From: an uncultured Clostridia bacterium
Lineage (GTDB): Bacteria > Bacillota > Clostridia > Lachnospirales > Cellulosilyticaceae
Length of the DNA stretch: 64,000 nucleotides
Reading direction: 5' to 3'
NCBI GenBank assembly: GCA_937921505.1
Contig: CAKZUB010000022.1
Coordinates: 38,885-102,884 of the forward strand
Shown here in pieces: positions 36,324 through 45,850 of this stretch (position 1 is its first letter; every line of letters begins with the position of its first letter). The notes under the pieces were generated by a model, which saw nothing but the letters and a program-made list of their open reading frames with translations, was not told where the DNA came from and did not search any database. The position numbers and the translations under genes are program-made.

Positions 36324-37925
36324 TTAACCACCTATTTCTGTTTTTTTATATTCTGAAGGAGTTTGATTAAATTTTTTCTTAAATAAAGTGCTAAAATATT
36401 GTGGATCTAGATAACCTACTTTTTCAGCTATTTCATACGTTTTAAGCGAAGTATACTTAAGCATCTCTTTAGCCTTATCTAGTCTATAATCTGTTACAAA
36501 CTGAATAAATGTAGTTCCTGTTTCTTTTTTGAAAATACTACTTAAATAGCTTGGACTTAAATGAACTTCTTTACATACCATGCTAATAGAAATCTCCGGA
36601 ATATAATAGTTTTCTTCTATAAAGTGCATGATATTTTGAAGATGCATTTTATTTGGGGAGGCTTGTTTTTCTATGTAATTGTTGCATTTTAAATAGAGAT
36701 TATTCACCCACCGTTTAATATCCTTAGTTGTTTTCTTACTCTTTAATTCTTCTACAACATTTATTGTATTTGGAAATAGCTCAATGATGCTTTCATCTAT
36801 TTGCACAAATTTTTTAAGCATCGAACTTATAAGTATATTCCATATAGCTTGACAGGCTGCTATAGTCATACTTGATCGTTCCATCTTAATATTCACATCT
36901 TCTAATACTTCATCAAACTTCTTAGAATCTTTAATAGACTGAATAAGCTTATCTTCCCATTCTAACCATTCATTCGCGTGAGAAGCATCCGATAGTTTAG
37001 CAGAAAAATCGTGTGTTATAATTTGGTTTGTTCCAATAAAAAATCTGTTAACCAGTGCTTCATTGGCTGTTTTATAGGATAAATGAATATCTCTTATTGC
37101 CTGAACTATTTTTCCCACACCAATGGTAATTGTAATATCTAAGTACTGTGTGATCATCTTCTTGATATAACTTAATCTCTCTTTGTAATGCTCAAATACA
37201 CCTTGTCCCTCATCGGTATAATAAAGAATGCCATTTACACCATTTATTTCAAAGATTACGCCCCACTTATTCTTCTTTACAATTTCATCTGCTATATTTT
37301 GTATCGCAAAAAAAGTTATTTCATTTTCATTAGCACTTAGTCCCTTTATAAAATGATCATAATCTATAAGCGCAACACCATAGTAAAGCTTATTATAAGG
37401 AATATCTGCACTAATACTCCTTTTAATAATTAACGTATCTTCTATCTCATTAAACACAAGTTCTTCTATATATCTTTGCTGAATGAGATGGCTGGATTGC
37501 TTGATTTTCTCTTGAAGCATCTTTTGTTTTTTTTCTTCTTCTTGTTCACTATCTAGCTTATTAACTAGCTTCTCTAATAGTCCTACAACTTCTTCTTTTG
37601 TAATTGGTTTTAAAATATAATCTTCTACGCCAAGTCTTAAAGCCTCTCTTGCATAGCTAAATTCATCATACCCTGTGATTAACACTATTTTGATATCTGG
37701 ATAAGTTTCTCTTAAAATTTTAGTTAATCTCATGCCATCCATTTTAGGCATATTAATATCTAAAAAAACAATATGTGGTAAAACTTCCGAAATAAGCTCT
37801 AATCCCTTTTCTCCATCCGGTGCATCTCCTGCCATTTCTAGTTCTAACTCTTTCCAAGGTATTAAGTCTCTCATGCCTTTTCTAACGACATCTTCATCAT
37901 CAATCAGCACTATCTTATACATCAT
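36324..37925 (-). CDS. Response regulator with AraC DNA-binding domain, YesN type
   Basis: The 533-residue regulator has a receiver domain (1-120; DDED at the acidic pocket, phospho-Asp in FLDINMPKMDG, Lys in LKPI), a long middle helical region and an AraC double helix-turn-helix at 430-530 (EISISMVCKEVHLSPSYLSS, then the second helix-turn-helix, TPSEYKK). It is first in the operon with the kinase and anchored binding protein. Phosphorylation likely activates the ABC transporter operon immediately downstream, and perhaps rhaA upstream. That target assignment is inferred from position. Confidence 0.92.
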   Translation of the reverse strand: MMYKIVLIDDEDVVRKGMRDLIPWKELELEMAGDAPDGEKGLELISEVLPHIVFLDINMPKMDGMRLTKILRETYPDIKIVLITGYDEFSYAREALRLGVEDYILKPITKEEVVGLLEKLVNKLDSEQEEEKKQKMLQEKIKQSSHLIQQRYIEELVFNEIEDTLIIKRSISADIPYNKLYYGVALIDYDHFIKGLSANENEITFFAIQNIADEIVKKNKWGVIFEINGVNGILYYTDEGQGVFEHYKERLSYIKKMITQYLDITITIGVGKIVQAIRDIHLSYKTANEALVNRFFIGTNQIITHDFSAKLSDASHANEWLEWEDKLIQSIKDSKKFDEVLEDVNIKMERSSMTIAACQAIWNILISSMLKKFVQIDESIIELFPNTINVVEELKSKKTTKDIKRWVNNLYLKCNNYIEKQASPNKMHLQNIMHFIEENYYIPEISISMVCKEVHLSPSYLSSIFKKETGTTFIQFVTDYRLDKAKEMLKYTSLKTYEIAEKVGYLDPQYFSTLFKKKFNQTPSEYKKTEIGG

Positions 37926-38090
37926 TTCACCTGTATCCTTCCCTTGTAATCACTTATATATCTTAGCTAGTTACTTAACTTCTATAGCTTATTTAAAATA
38001 TTGCTACCCCTTTTCAGTTCACTTTTTATAAATAATGACTAATTCTTTACTATCATTATAATCCCTTTTTAATACTTTTTACAATTGGAA

Positions 38091-38128
38091 AAAACCAGCC
38101 TATATGAGAAATCAATAGGTTGGTTTTG
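38091..38128 (-). terminator. Terminator after rhaA
   Basis: On the minus strand aaaaccaacctat pairs with ataggctggtttttt around an 11-base loop, followed by T-residues. It lies 28 bp after the rhaA stop. Confidence 0.8.
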
Positions 38129-38155
38129 TCTTAGAGAGTTATTAGAGTTATTTAG

Positions 38156-39421
38156 TTATCTTTTTAATAATACATCTTGTTCATATTGTTTGACTTCTTT
38201 AAGCCAATCACTGCCAACTGGCATATTATGACTCATGAGGTAATAATCCCAAATTGCTGAAAAAGGTGTTGTTTTCATCTCTTCAAGCACAGCAAGTCTC
38301 GAAGTATAGTCTCCGTCTGATTCTAATTGTCTAAGATATTCAGTAGGCTCAAGCATTGCAAATAATAAAGCTTTTCTCATATTACGTGTGCCAATGACCC
38401 ACGCTGCAATACGATTAATACTTGCATCAAAAAAGTCAAGGCCTATATGCGTTCTGTTTAAATAATTCCCCCTAACTAGCTCCTGTGCAATAGCAATGAG
38501 CTCATCATTTAATATGACTACATGATCGCTATCCCATCTTACTGGCCTACTTACATGTAATAAAATTTCGTTAACAAACTGCATAACTGCTGAGATTTTA
38601 TCTGATATGACTTCAGTTGGATGAAAATGTCCCGCATCTAAGCAAAGCAGTTTTTTATTTGCAGTTGCATAGCCCATATAAAATTCATTTGACCCCACTA
38701 CATAACTTTCAGAACCAATTCCAAATACTTTTGATTCTACTGCATCTAAATTATAAGCTTCATCAATCTCTACTGCAAATATTTTATCTAATGAATCTTT
38801 AAGTCTTTCTCTTGGCGCGGTGCGATCAACAGGGATGTCTTTGTAGCCATCTGGAATCCATATATTCGTTACAGCCGGTGTTCCTAGTTCTTTTCCAAAG
38901 TATGCCGCTATTTTACGTGAAGCAATACAGTGTCTAATCCAAAAATTTCTGATTTCTGTGTCTTGGTGCGCTAGTGTAAAGCCTTCGCTGCTCTTATCAT
39001 GTGAAAAACAGCTTGGATTAAAGTCAAGTCCAATACCTTTTGCTTTCGCCCACTCCACCCAGTTTTTAAAGTGTTCTGGTTTTAGTTCATCTCTTTCTAC
39101 TTTTTCTCCACCTGTCTCTGCATAAATAGCATGAAGATTAAGTCTTAGCTTACCTGGTATAAGTGACATTGCTTTATCAAGATCTGCTCTTAGTTGTTCT
39201 GGCGTTTTTGCTTTTCCAGGGTAATTGCCCGTTGCTTGAATACCTCCTGTAAGCTGTGCATCTGGATTTTCAAATCCGGTTACATCATCTCCTTGCCAAC
39301 AATGAAGTGAAATAGGAATCTCTTGCACCTTTTCAATAGCTTGCTGCGCGTCCACTCCCCATTTCCCATAAGCTTCTTTTGCAAGTTCATAAGCTTGTGT
39401 AATTCTTTCTCTTTCCGTCAT
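38156..39421 (-). CDS. rhaA: L-rhamnose isomerase RhaA
   Basis: The 421-residue enzyme interconverts L-rhamnose and L-rhamnulose (and often D-allose and D-psicose) with Mn2+/Zn2+. Family marks include [14 protein letters not shown] near the start, [44 protein letters not shown] and [11 protein letters not shown], which hold the metal and substrate ligands. ATG 39421 is chosen because AAGGAGGAG lies just upstream. It is a single-gene transcript from a clear promoter with paired operators and ends in its own terminator. No rhamnulokinase or aldolase is nearby. Confidence 0.96.
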   Translation of the reverse strand: MTERERITQAYELAKEAYGKWGVDAQQAIEKVQEIPISLHCWQGDDVTGFENPDAQLTGGIQATGNYPGKAKTPEQLRADLDKAMSLIPGKLRLNLHAIYAETGGEKVERDELKPEHFKNWVEWAKAKGIGLDFNPSCFSHDKSSEGFTLAHQDTEIRNFWIRHCIASRKIAAYFGKELGTPAVTNIWIPDGYKDIPVDRTAPRERLKDSLDKIFAVEIDEAYNLDAVESKVFGIGSESYVVGSNEFYMGYATANKKLLCLDAGHFHPTEVISDKISAVMQFVNEILLHVSRPVRWDSDHVVILNDELIAIAQELVRGNYLNRTHIGLDFFDASINRIAAWVIGTRNMRKALLFAMLEPTEYLRQLESDGDYTSRLAVLEEMKTTPFSAIWDYYLMSHNMPVGSDWLKEVKQYEQDVLLKR

Positions 39422-39515
39422 AACCTCTCTCCTCCTTATATTCATGCATTAAATAGCGTTATTATATCTACATTAATCGTATCTGACATACTATTTTAGT
39501 TTTGCAACCTACCTA

Positions 39516-39588
39516 TGAAAACAATTTCATGTAAATGTTTTCATAAATGGGTTGACTTAATAATATCATGACATGTAAATGTTTTCAA
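39516..39588 (-). promoter_or_regulatory. rhaA promoter with LacI/CcpA-type operators
   Basis: A minus-strand promoter is visible: -35 TTGAAA (39588-39583), a 17-bp spacer and -10 TATTAT (39565-39560). A 16-base sequence catgtaaatgttttca occurs exactly twice, at 39528-39543 and 39572-39587, 44 bp apart. The upstream copy overlaps the -35. A third related palindrome tgaaaacaatttca (39516-39529) abuts the downstream copy. The motif fits operators of LacI-family proteins or CcpA cre sites, placed to repress. Confidence 0.7.
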
Positions 39589-39658
39589 GCTATTTCTTAT
39601 TCACGTACATAAATTGAATATCTTGTCTATGAAACATCATGTAATTTAAGCAAATTGC

Positions 39659-41161
39659 CTATATAACTACATGTTTAACATCTAAAACATAAGCTACTTT
39701 TTCAAATAGAGAGGCATTATATCCTACACTCATCGCACAGTGATGAGTGGGTGCTTCTACAAACCATTTATCCATATACCGGTCTGGATGCAGTGCAAAT
39801 TTAACATGAGTCTGGGTATTGCCAATCATGAGTATTGGCGCTTTAACCGCATTTCCTTCACTTGTAATCATTTTAAGCTTGCCATCCATAGTCTGCGTAA
39901 TACCAAGTGTTGTAACAGGTCCAGCTATTACATGAGCTTCTACTGATACCCCGGTTCCTTTTTTGCCATGAAACACTCCCATTCCTCTTAAAACAGGTTT
40001 GCCTTCTGATATTTTGATATGGAAGGGCCCATCATGTCCTAGAATAACCGTTTCTTCTATATAGTCATTCGCAACAATTTCTGTAAAGCTCCCCCCCTTT
40101 TCTAACGTGTCACATATTTTCATAGCGATAGCTGTCTTAAGGTCAGCTTCCCCAGCACATGGAATGCCCGCTGCGGTTAAAAGTGAGTGTCCTACAATAA
40201 AACCACCTTGGACCTGCTCATAATAATTATCATCACTACCATGATAATAGTAAGCTATGGCGTCTAAGTCATATTCTTTTACCATTCTTTCTTGGGCTGC
40301 TGCTACCTTGCATGCCCATTCTAATTGCTCTCTAGTTGGCTTTTTAGCGATAGGATCTGAGGGGGAATCTCCGGAAATAGCAAAAAATTCTTCAACTTGC
40401 TTAAGTTTTGCTTCTACTTCTTTATCTGTAACCTTATTTAAATTTCTATCTAAATCACACATTTCTAAAAGTTCAACATGTAGTCCAAGCTGTGCTTGAA
40501 GCATTGTAAAATCACTATACATATCTAACATGCCACTGTAGTTATTTCCCAGGAAACCAAACCTTGCATGTTGGAGTGTTCTTTTAACGGTTGCTGCCAT
40601 CGCCCATTCTCTAATCTCTTGCCAGGCTAAAATAGCTTCTGGCCTATTATAGGTGATTTCATCTGCCACTGAAATGGTTGGTGTTTCTTTAAGTCCTAAT
40701 AGTCCATTTACAATTTTACATTTAATACCTGCTCTATTAAAGGCATTTGCAATCTCTGGTACTGGGCAAGACCCACAATGCGCAAGCCATTCCCCTGTAG
40801 ATGTTTTAGCATAGTTCATCTGAGGTGTTGGTTGAAGATTGAGTAAAATAACTGGAGTTTTACAGATTTGATGCAAAGGAAGCACTGTTGAGCTTGTATA
40901 ATAAGTTGCTGAATGACTAAAAATAATATCTACATTTTTTTCATTAAACCATTCTCCAGCTGTTCTTCCTACCACTTCATCATCTACAAGACCAAAGTTA
41001 TACACTTCTCCAAACTCTGATAAGTTTTCTTCTATAAATTTCCCATAGTCAATAAGCCTCTCTCTCATTCCTTCAAACTGATGCCAATAAGCCTTTAGCC
41101 CTGCACTATAAAGTCCTATTCTTGCTTTTTTGATGGGTTTTAAACGTCCAATTTCACTCAT
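39659..41161 (-). CDS. AraA/FucI-fold sugar isomerase, substrate unknown
   Basis: This roughly 500-residue protein has the L-arabinose/L-fucose isomerase fold: an N-terminal flavodoxin-like part (ARIGLYSAGLKAYW), a middle domain (FGFLGNNYSGMLDMYSDFT) and a C-terminal beta-barrel. Probable metal ligands are the Glu in GEADLKTA, a Glu before TVILGHDGPFH, the His there and the His pair in APTHHCAMSVG. It is close in size to AraA but divergent, so it may act on another aldose. ATG 41161 is preferred (AAGGAGG eight bases upstream); GTG 41167 is too close to that site. It is divergent from an AraC regulator, its likely controller. Confidence 0.83.
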   Translation of the reverse strand: MSEIGRLKPIKKARIGLYSAGLKAYWHQFEGMRERLIDYGKFIEENLSEFGEVYNFGLVDDEVVGRTAGEWFNEKNVDIIFSHSATYYTSSTVLPLHQICKTPVILLNLQPTPQMNYAKTSTGEWLAHCGSCPVPEIANAFNRAGIKCKIVNGLLGLKETPTISVADEITYNRPEAILAWQEIREWAMAATVKRTLQHARFGFLGNNYSGMLDMYSDFTMLQAQLGLHVELLEMCDLDRNLNKVTDKEVEAKLKQVEEFFAISGDSPSDPIAKKPTREQLEWACKVAAAQERMVKEYDLDAIAYYYHGSDDNYYEQVQGGFIVGHSLLTAAGIPCAGEADLKTAIAMKICDTLEKGGSFTEIVANDYIEETVILGHDGPFHIKISEGKPVLRGMGVFHGKKGTGVSVEAHVIAGPVTTLGITQTMDGKLKMITSEGNAVKAPILMIGNTQTHVKFALHPDRYMDKWFVEAPTHHCAMSVGYNASLFEKVAYVLDVKHVVI

Positions 41162-41485
41162 TTCCACTACCTCCTTATTTTATATACTATCAAAATATTG
41201 CTATAGTAAAAATATACTTTATTTTATCCTTTGATTTCTAGTTGTAAGATTGCACTTAATAGTATCCGAATATATTTATTGCGTTTTTATAGTACATATT
41301 ATATATTATTACTATATTTATCTTGAGTATAAGTCTTTTCTAGTGTAGCTTCAATAATCTATCTTGCTAAAAAATACAATAATATTGTTATTTTTTATTC
41401 ACACTATCCCTATACCCTATACTTTAGTTAAAGACTCATAAAATCTACTTATTAAATAAAAACGATAGCTATTGGAGGAACTTAT
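41162..41485. promoter_or_regulatory. Divergent promoter region, isomerase and AraC gene
   Basis: 324 bp of A/T-rich DNA with no open frame. A near-palindrome (aaaaaatacaataatattg with its partner) lies at about 41368-41396. Several TATAAT-like hexamers occur, but none has a convincing -35. The AraC protein encoded at 41486 is the likely binder. Confidence 0.35.
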
Positions 41486-42346
41486 ATGTTTGAATATCAG
41501 CTTGATCTATCTCCTGACTCTAAGTGGGTTACTATCACGCCGCACACCGCCTCTTACAACCTCCCTTTTTTTATGACAGAAGTGGGCATCTTTTATGCTG
41601 GTAAAGACTATTTTACTGAGCGGGATGAAAAAAACACTTATTTACTCATCTATACTTGTTCTGGAGAAGGCTATTTAAAATATGAAAACAATGATTACTT
41701 ATTAAAACAATATACTGTTGTCATTATTGATTGTAATAAGTATCATTATTATAAATCCTTTTCAAAAGAACCATGGGTTTTTAGATGGATACATTTTGGA
41801 GGTATGTGCGCTCAAACTTATATGAATCTCATTATGGAAGCTCAGTACCAAGCTATTACCATTGTCGACTCTTTGCCTTTTGAGGCCTATCACAATAACC
41901 TTATGCGTGTCTCAAGTGTAAGTGATACCTATTCTAGTGTATGTACTTCAACTCACCTTTCTAATATGCTTATGCATATTCTCTCTAGTAAATTTAATGA
42001 AAAGAATAATAAAAACTATATACAACACACGCAAAACATCAATAAAGTTATGCTCTATATCTCCAAAAATTATATGAAAGAAATAAATATTGATGATTTT
42101 GCTGCACTTATTCATCTTTCTAAGTATTATTTTTTAAAGATTTTCAAGCAATATACTGGCGCGACCCCTTATGAGTATCTCATTAATTATCGTATTAATG
42201 AAGCTAAGGTTCTGCTTAAAACCACTCATCATTCTATCAGCTCTATTGCATTAGCTGTTGGTTTTCTAAATGAAAGTAACTTTATTAAACAGTTTAAACG
42301 TATCACACATCTAACACCTCTAAATTATAGGAAGACTTGGTGCTAA
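41486..42346 (+). CDS. AraC-family regulator
   Basis: This 286-residue regulator has an N-terminal cupin-type ligand domain (about 20-150; YTCSGEGYLKYENNDYLLKQ) and a C-terminal AraC double helix-turn-helix (about 190-285; INIDDFAALIHLSKYYFLK and TPLNYRKTW). A GGAGGAAC site precedes the ATG. It is divergent from the AraA/FucI-fold isomerase gene, and the arrangement suggests it activates that gene when its sugar is present. It ends at a hairpin shared with the convergent MATE gene. Confidence 0.86.
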   Translation: MFEYQLDLSPDSKWVTITPHTASYNLPFFMTEVGIFYAGKDYFTERDEKNTYLLIYTCSGEGYLKYENNDYLLKQYTVVIIDCNKYHYYKSFSKEPWVFRWIHFGGMCAQTYMNLIMEAQYQAITIVDSLPFEAYHNNLMRVSSVSDTYSSVCTSTHLSNMLMHILSSKFNEKNNKNYIQHTQNINKVMLYISKNYMKEINIDDFAALIHLSKYYFLKIFKQYTGATPYEYLINYRINEAKVLLKTTHHSISSIALAVGFLNESNFIKQFKRITHLTPLNYRKTWC

Positions 42347-42347
42347 T

Positions 42348-42391
42348 AATAAACCCTACCTTTTTAACATCTCAAAAAGGCAGGGCTTATT
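42348..42391. terminator. Bidirectional terminator between AraC and MATE genes
   Basis: Arms aataaaccctaccttttt and aaaaaggcagggcttatt pair with one mismatch around an 8-base loop, between convergent stops. Confidence 0.8.
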
Positions 42392-42395
42392 ATAG

Positions 42396-43748
42396 TTAAG
42401 CGTTTTGTTGTTTTTCCATTATCTTCATTTCTCGTTTGAGCAAGGCTACTGTAAATAGTGTAGATAGGAAATCTGCTAATGGAAATGAGATCCAAATTCC
42501 TAATAATCCAAGTCCATATATTCTCGGCAAAATAAGAACAAATGGAATAAAGAACAAGACTTGTCTAGAAAGTGTTAATAATAATGAAGGAACAACTTTA
42601 CCAAGCGCTTGAAATAAGGCTGCTCCAATAATTTGTACTCCTATAATAGGTACCATAGAAATAATGATTCTTAACGCATAAACGCCGTTTTCAATAAGGG
42701 CTGGGTCAGTATCAAACATACCTATAATAAAACTTGGAAAAAGTTCTCCAACCAAAGTACTTGCTACTGCAAATATAGTGGTCGCAATAATAGATAGCTT
42801 TACAACTTCCTTTACCCTATCAATTCTGTTTGCTCCATAATTGTAGCCTGCAATGGGCTGCATACCTTGTACAATACCAAATAATGGCATAAATAAAAAC
42901 ATAATGACACGATTGACAACACCATATACAGATATGGCTAGTTCTCCTCCATAAAAAGCAAGCGAATGATTCATTATGATTGCTATAATGCTTCCTGCTG
43001 CTTGTCTGGCAAAAGAAGGAAAACCAACTGCCATCATTTCATAAATAATCTTAAAGTCAGGTTTCAAATGATGAAGTTTAACTTTTAATGTACTCTGACC
43101 TCCGTATAAGTAGAAAAGAATATAAATTACCGTAATCAATTGAGATATGATGGTAGCTAAAGCTGCTCCACGAATTCCCATATTGAGTGGAAAAATAAAG
43201 ATATAATCTAAAATAATATTTAAAACAGTACCAATTAACATCGAAATCATGGCAACCTTTGCATTGCCCTCTGCACGGATTAGGTTATTTGCCGAGACTG
43301 CAAAAGGAAAGTAAATACTTCCTATTAAAATAACTTGTAAATATTCTTTTGCATAGGGCAATAATACATCAGTAGCCCCAAAAATCTTTAGCAGGGGATC
43401 AATAAAGATTAAACCTAAAACACATATAAGTATCCCAAGAACACCTACTGCTAAAAATGAATTGCCAGCTACATGCTCCGCTCTTTCCATATCTTTAGCA
43501 CCTAAACTTCTTGAGATAATAGAGGCCGCTCCAATTCCTATCATCTGCGCAACGGCCATGATGATCATCTGAACAGGAAATGCAATTGTAAGCCCTCCTA
43601 TCGCAAGATATCCAATACCTCTTCCGATAAAAATTGTATCTACTATATTATACAATGCATTTACAATCATCCCTATCGTAGCAGGTAAGGATAAATTGAT
43701 CAGTAATTTGGTCATCTTTTCATTTTCAAGTCTATTATTTCTCTCCAC
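42396..43748 (-). CDS. MATE-family multidrug efflux transporter
   Basis: The 450-residue integral membrane protein has about 12 helices in two halves and the MATE/NorM-DinF-like features NIVDTIFIGRGIGYLAIGG, GIGAASIISRSLGA and QPIAGYNYGA. It exports drugs or metabolites using a Na+ or H+ gradient. The start is GTG 43748 with a GAGGAAGGGA site about 9 bases upstream. It lies 37 bp after a MarR-family regulator on the same strand, so the pair is an operon controlled by the large inverted repeat upstream of marR. Confidence 0.9.
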   Translation of the reverse strand: MERNNRLENEKMTKLLINLSLPATIGMIVNALYNIVDTIFIGRGIGYLAIGGLTIAFPVQMIIMAVAQMIGIGAASIISRSLGAKDMERAEHVAGNSFLAVGVLGILICVLGLIFIDPLLKIFGATDVLLPYAKEYLQVILIGSIYFPFAVSANNLIRAEGNAKVAMISMLIGTVLNIILDYIFIFPLNMGIRGAALATIISQLITVIYILFYLYGGQSTLKVKLHHLKPDFKIIYEMMAVGFPSFARQAAGSIIAIIMNHSLAFYGGELAISVYGVVNRVIMFLFMPLFGIVQGMQPIAGYNYGANRIDRVKEVVKLSIIATTIFAVASTLVGELFPSFIIGMFDTDPALIENGVYALRIIISMVPIIGVQIIGAALFQALGKVVPSLLLTLSRQVLFFIPFVLILPRIYGLGLLGIWISFPLADFLSTLFTVALLKREMKIMEKQQNA

Positions 43749-43785
43749 TTAGTTTCATCCCTTCCTCTAACTTAATCTGATTTTA

Positions 43786-44226
43786 TCAGTTTTCATCTAT
43801 ATAACGCATTGTACTATTAACCATTTTTTTAAAGATCGTCTCTAGCATCTCTCTTTCTTCTAAGCTTAAATCAGCCACTAAAACATCTGTCCATGAACTG
43901 AGTGTCTTATAGAGAATAGGTTTAATATCCTGAGCTTTCTGGGTAATAAAAATAGTATAGGCTCTTCGGTCCTCAGTATTTATTGTGCGCTTCACATATC
44001 CTGCCTTCTCTAGCTTATCTATTGCTCTTGCCGTAGTTCCCTTGTCTATCATGAGTTGGTGCGATAGTTCTTCTTGACTAATACCATCACGCTCGTATAG
44101 CATGGACAAAAAAATGTATTGGCCACTGCCTATATTGTAGTCTTTCATGCGACTTGTAATATAGGATTGCGCTTGACGATAAAGAATAGAAATGTATCTA
44201 CCTACTGATTTATTTCTCTGATTCAC
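43786..44226 (-). CDS. MarR-family regulator of the MATE pump
   Basis: The 146-residue winged-helix repressor has the MarR core: NIGSGQYIFLSMLYERDGIS, the recognition helix LMIDKGTTARAIDKLEKAGY and the wing RTINTEDRRAYTIFIT. The start is GTG 44226 because TGGAGGTGAT lies just upstream; the longer frame to 44298 runs through the operator and is not expected to be translated. The 21-bp inverted repeat at 44243-44305 sits in its promoter, so it is probably self-repressing and controls the pump. The inducer is unknown. Confidence 0.88.
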   Translation of the reverse strand: MNQRNKSVGRYISILYRQAQSYITSRMKDYNIGSGQYIFLSMLYERDGISQEELSHQLMIDKGTTARAIDKLEKAGYVKRTINTEDRRAYTIFITQKAQDIKPILYKTLSSWTDVLVADLSLEEREMLETIFKKMVNSTMRYIDEN

Positions 44227-44242
44227 TGTATCACCTCCACGC

Positions 44243-44305
44243 AAAGTAGTTGCATAAACAACTATTATGAGTATACTCTTAATAAGTTGTTTATGCAACT
44301 ACTTT
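44243..44305. promoter_or_regulatory. Large inverted-repeat operator for the MarR regulator
   Basis: Two perfect 21-bp arms (44243-44263 and 44285-44305) flank a 21-bp centre. Each arm holds agttgcataaacaact, itself partly palindromic (agttg...caact). The site therefore looks like two MarR dimer sites around the promoter of the marR-MATE operon. Confidence 0.75.
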
Positions 44306-44321
44306 TAAAATGAAAAACTTT

Positions 44322-45722
44322 TTATTCTTCATAACAAATAACAGGCGTTCCATCTTCTATGTTCTCGAAAATTTTTTTAGCTAAATAGAGTGGGGCATTT
44401 ACACATCCATGAGTCCCATTTCGCTTATATATATCACTTCCAAAAGAATATCTCCAACTGGCATCATGTATGCCTATATTTCCGTTAAAAGGCATCCAAT
44501 AGGTTACTTCCGCTTCATAATTTGCGCCTCTTAAAGTTGATTCTCTTTGCTTATAATTAATCATATAAACCCCAACCTTAGTAGCATTTCCTCTACTTGG
44601 ATTACCTGTTACTATGGCTCCTTGAGTTATAAGCTTTCCCTCTTTATAAAACCATAAATACTGCTTTGTTAGATTAATTTCTACATAAGTATTGCCTATG
44701 TCATCTTTATCCCTCGCTAAAGCCTTTTGCGTATATATAGGTTCTTTTTCAATTATCTCACCAAGTTTTATATTTTCTAATAATGCTTGTGTTTCAGCAG
44801 CACAATTTATTTGCCATCCATAAAACCCACCCTTAACTTCTACTATCTTATTTGTAGATGTCTTGATTTCTCTTAATATGCCAACTGTATCATATCTTTT
44901 ACTTAAAGACTGCACATATATTTGAATTGCTTCTTCATTGATGACTACCTCTAAATTTTCATCTACACTAAGCCACCTGCTTATTATATTTGCATCTACT
45001 CTTTCATTTTCACTTCCAAATCTATAAGTGATTTTTGCTGATACATATTTATTCAGTACATTCTTAGTTTTAAGTGTTTTGTCAGAACTTAAAGTATACA
45101 TCGGATTTGCGTAACAAAGATTTTCATCTAAATCTACTCTTGTTTTTCCTTCTAATATACTGTTTTCTATAGTTTTACTTAATTTGTCCTTAAATATTTT
45201 ATTGCCATATACTTCTTCAATCACTTCGTATGAACCATTTAAATACTTAAAACTTGCATTTTGGGGTTCTATAATATCTTTATTTAAACAATTTAATTCA
45301 CTTATTGTATTTTCTAAACTATTTTTATCATAAACAAATAAGTCGGCCACATAATATTTTTGCTCTTTTAATAATGCACTTCCCCACTTAAATGAGCTTT
45401 GCATGTGATAAACTTTAGAAATACTACTTTTTTCATTGTATTGCAAGCCTATCTCTTGTCCTACTAGTTCTTCTATTTGGCCTTTTCTCTCAATTAACTG
45501 CAGCTTATAATCTTTAACGTAATTTTTGATAATATCATTTACATCTTCATGTGCTTTTAATGAGACATCTACGCCATTTATGACTGTATTAAAAAAACAA
45601 TGATTTGTGAAGTATAATCCAATAAGTAAGTATACAAGTACAATTGAAGCTGTTAAAACAATAGCATTTCCTGTAGTCTGACTTCTAAAAAGTGTTTTTA
45701 TATTAATATTCTTCATATCCAT
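44322..45722 (-). CDS. L,D-transpeptidase (YkuD) with N-terminal PG-binding region
   Basis: The 466-residue membrane-anchored cell-wall enzyme has a cytosolic start, one TM helix (about 18-40), a long extracellular region of the PG_binding_4 type and a YkuD catalytic domain in the last 130 residues. The catalytic motif is complete: a His in GIHDASWR and RNGTHGCVNAPL carrying the nucleophilic Cys. Such enzymes make 3-3 peptidoglycan cross-links or attach proteins in Clostridia. It lies upstream of marR on the same strand, with the MarR operator in between, so it is a separate unit. Confidence 0.92.
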   Translation of the reverse strand: MDMKNINIKTLFRSQTTGNAIVLTASIVLVYLLIGLYFTNHCFFNTVINGVDVSLKAHEDVNDIIKNYVKDYKLQLIERKGQIEELVGQEIGLQYNEKSSISKVYHMQSSFKWGSALLKEQKYYVADLFVYDKNSLENTISELNCLNKDIIEPQNASFKYLNGSYEVIEEVYGNKIFKDKLSKTIENSILEGKTRVDLDENLCYANPMYTLSSDKTLKTKNVLNKYVSAKITYRFGSENERVDANIISRWLSVDENLEVVINEEAIQIYVQSLSKRYDTVGILREIKTSTNKIVEVKGGFYGWQINCAAETQALLENIKLGEIIEKEPIYTQKALARDKDDIGNTYVEINLTKQYLWFYKEGKLITQGAIVTGNPSRGNATKVGVYMINYKQRESTLRGANYEAEVTYWMPFNGNIGIHDASWRYSFGSDIYKRNGTHGCVNAPLYLAKKIFENIEDGTPVICYEE

Positions 45723-45850
45723 CTATACCTTTCATCAAAAATACATTTTATTTAAATTGCGTAACTAATTTATAATATGTTTGTACTTTTGATTTTAAAA
45801 CCTAATATACAGATAGTACTCTTAGAATTTCTTAATATTTTAGTACTTCT

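Noticed and set aside
38617..38802. 61-codon plus-strand open frame inside rhaA
   Set aside because: It is entirely within rhaA on the other strand and has no supporting features.
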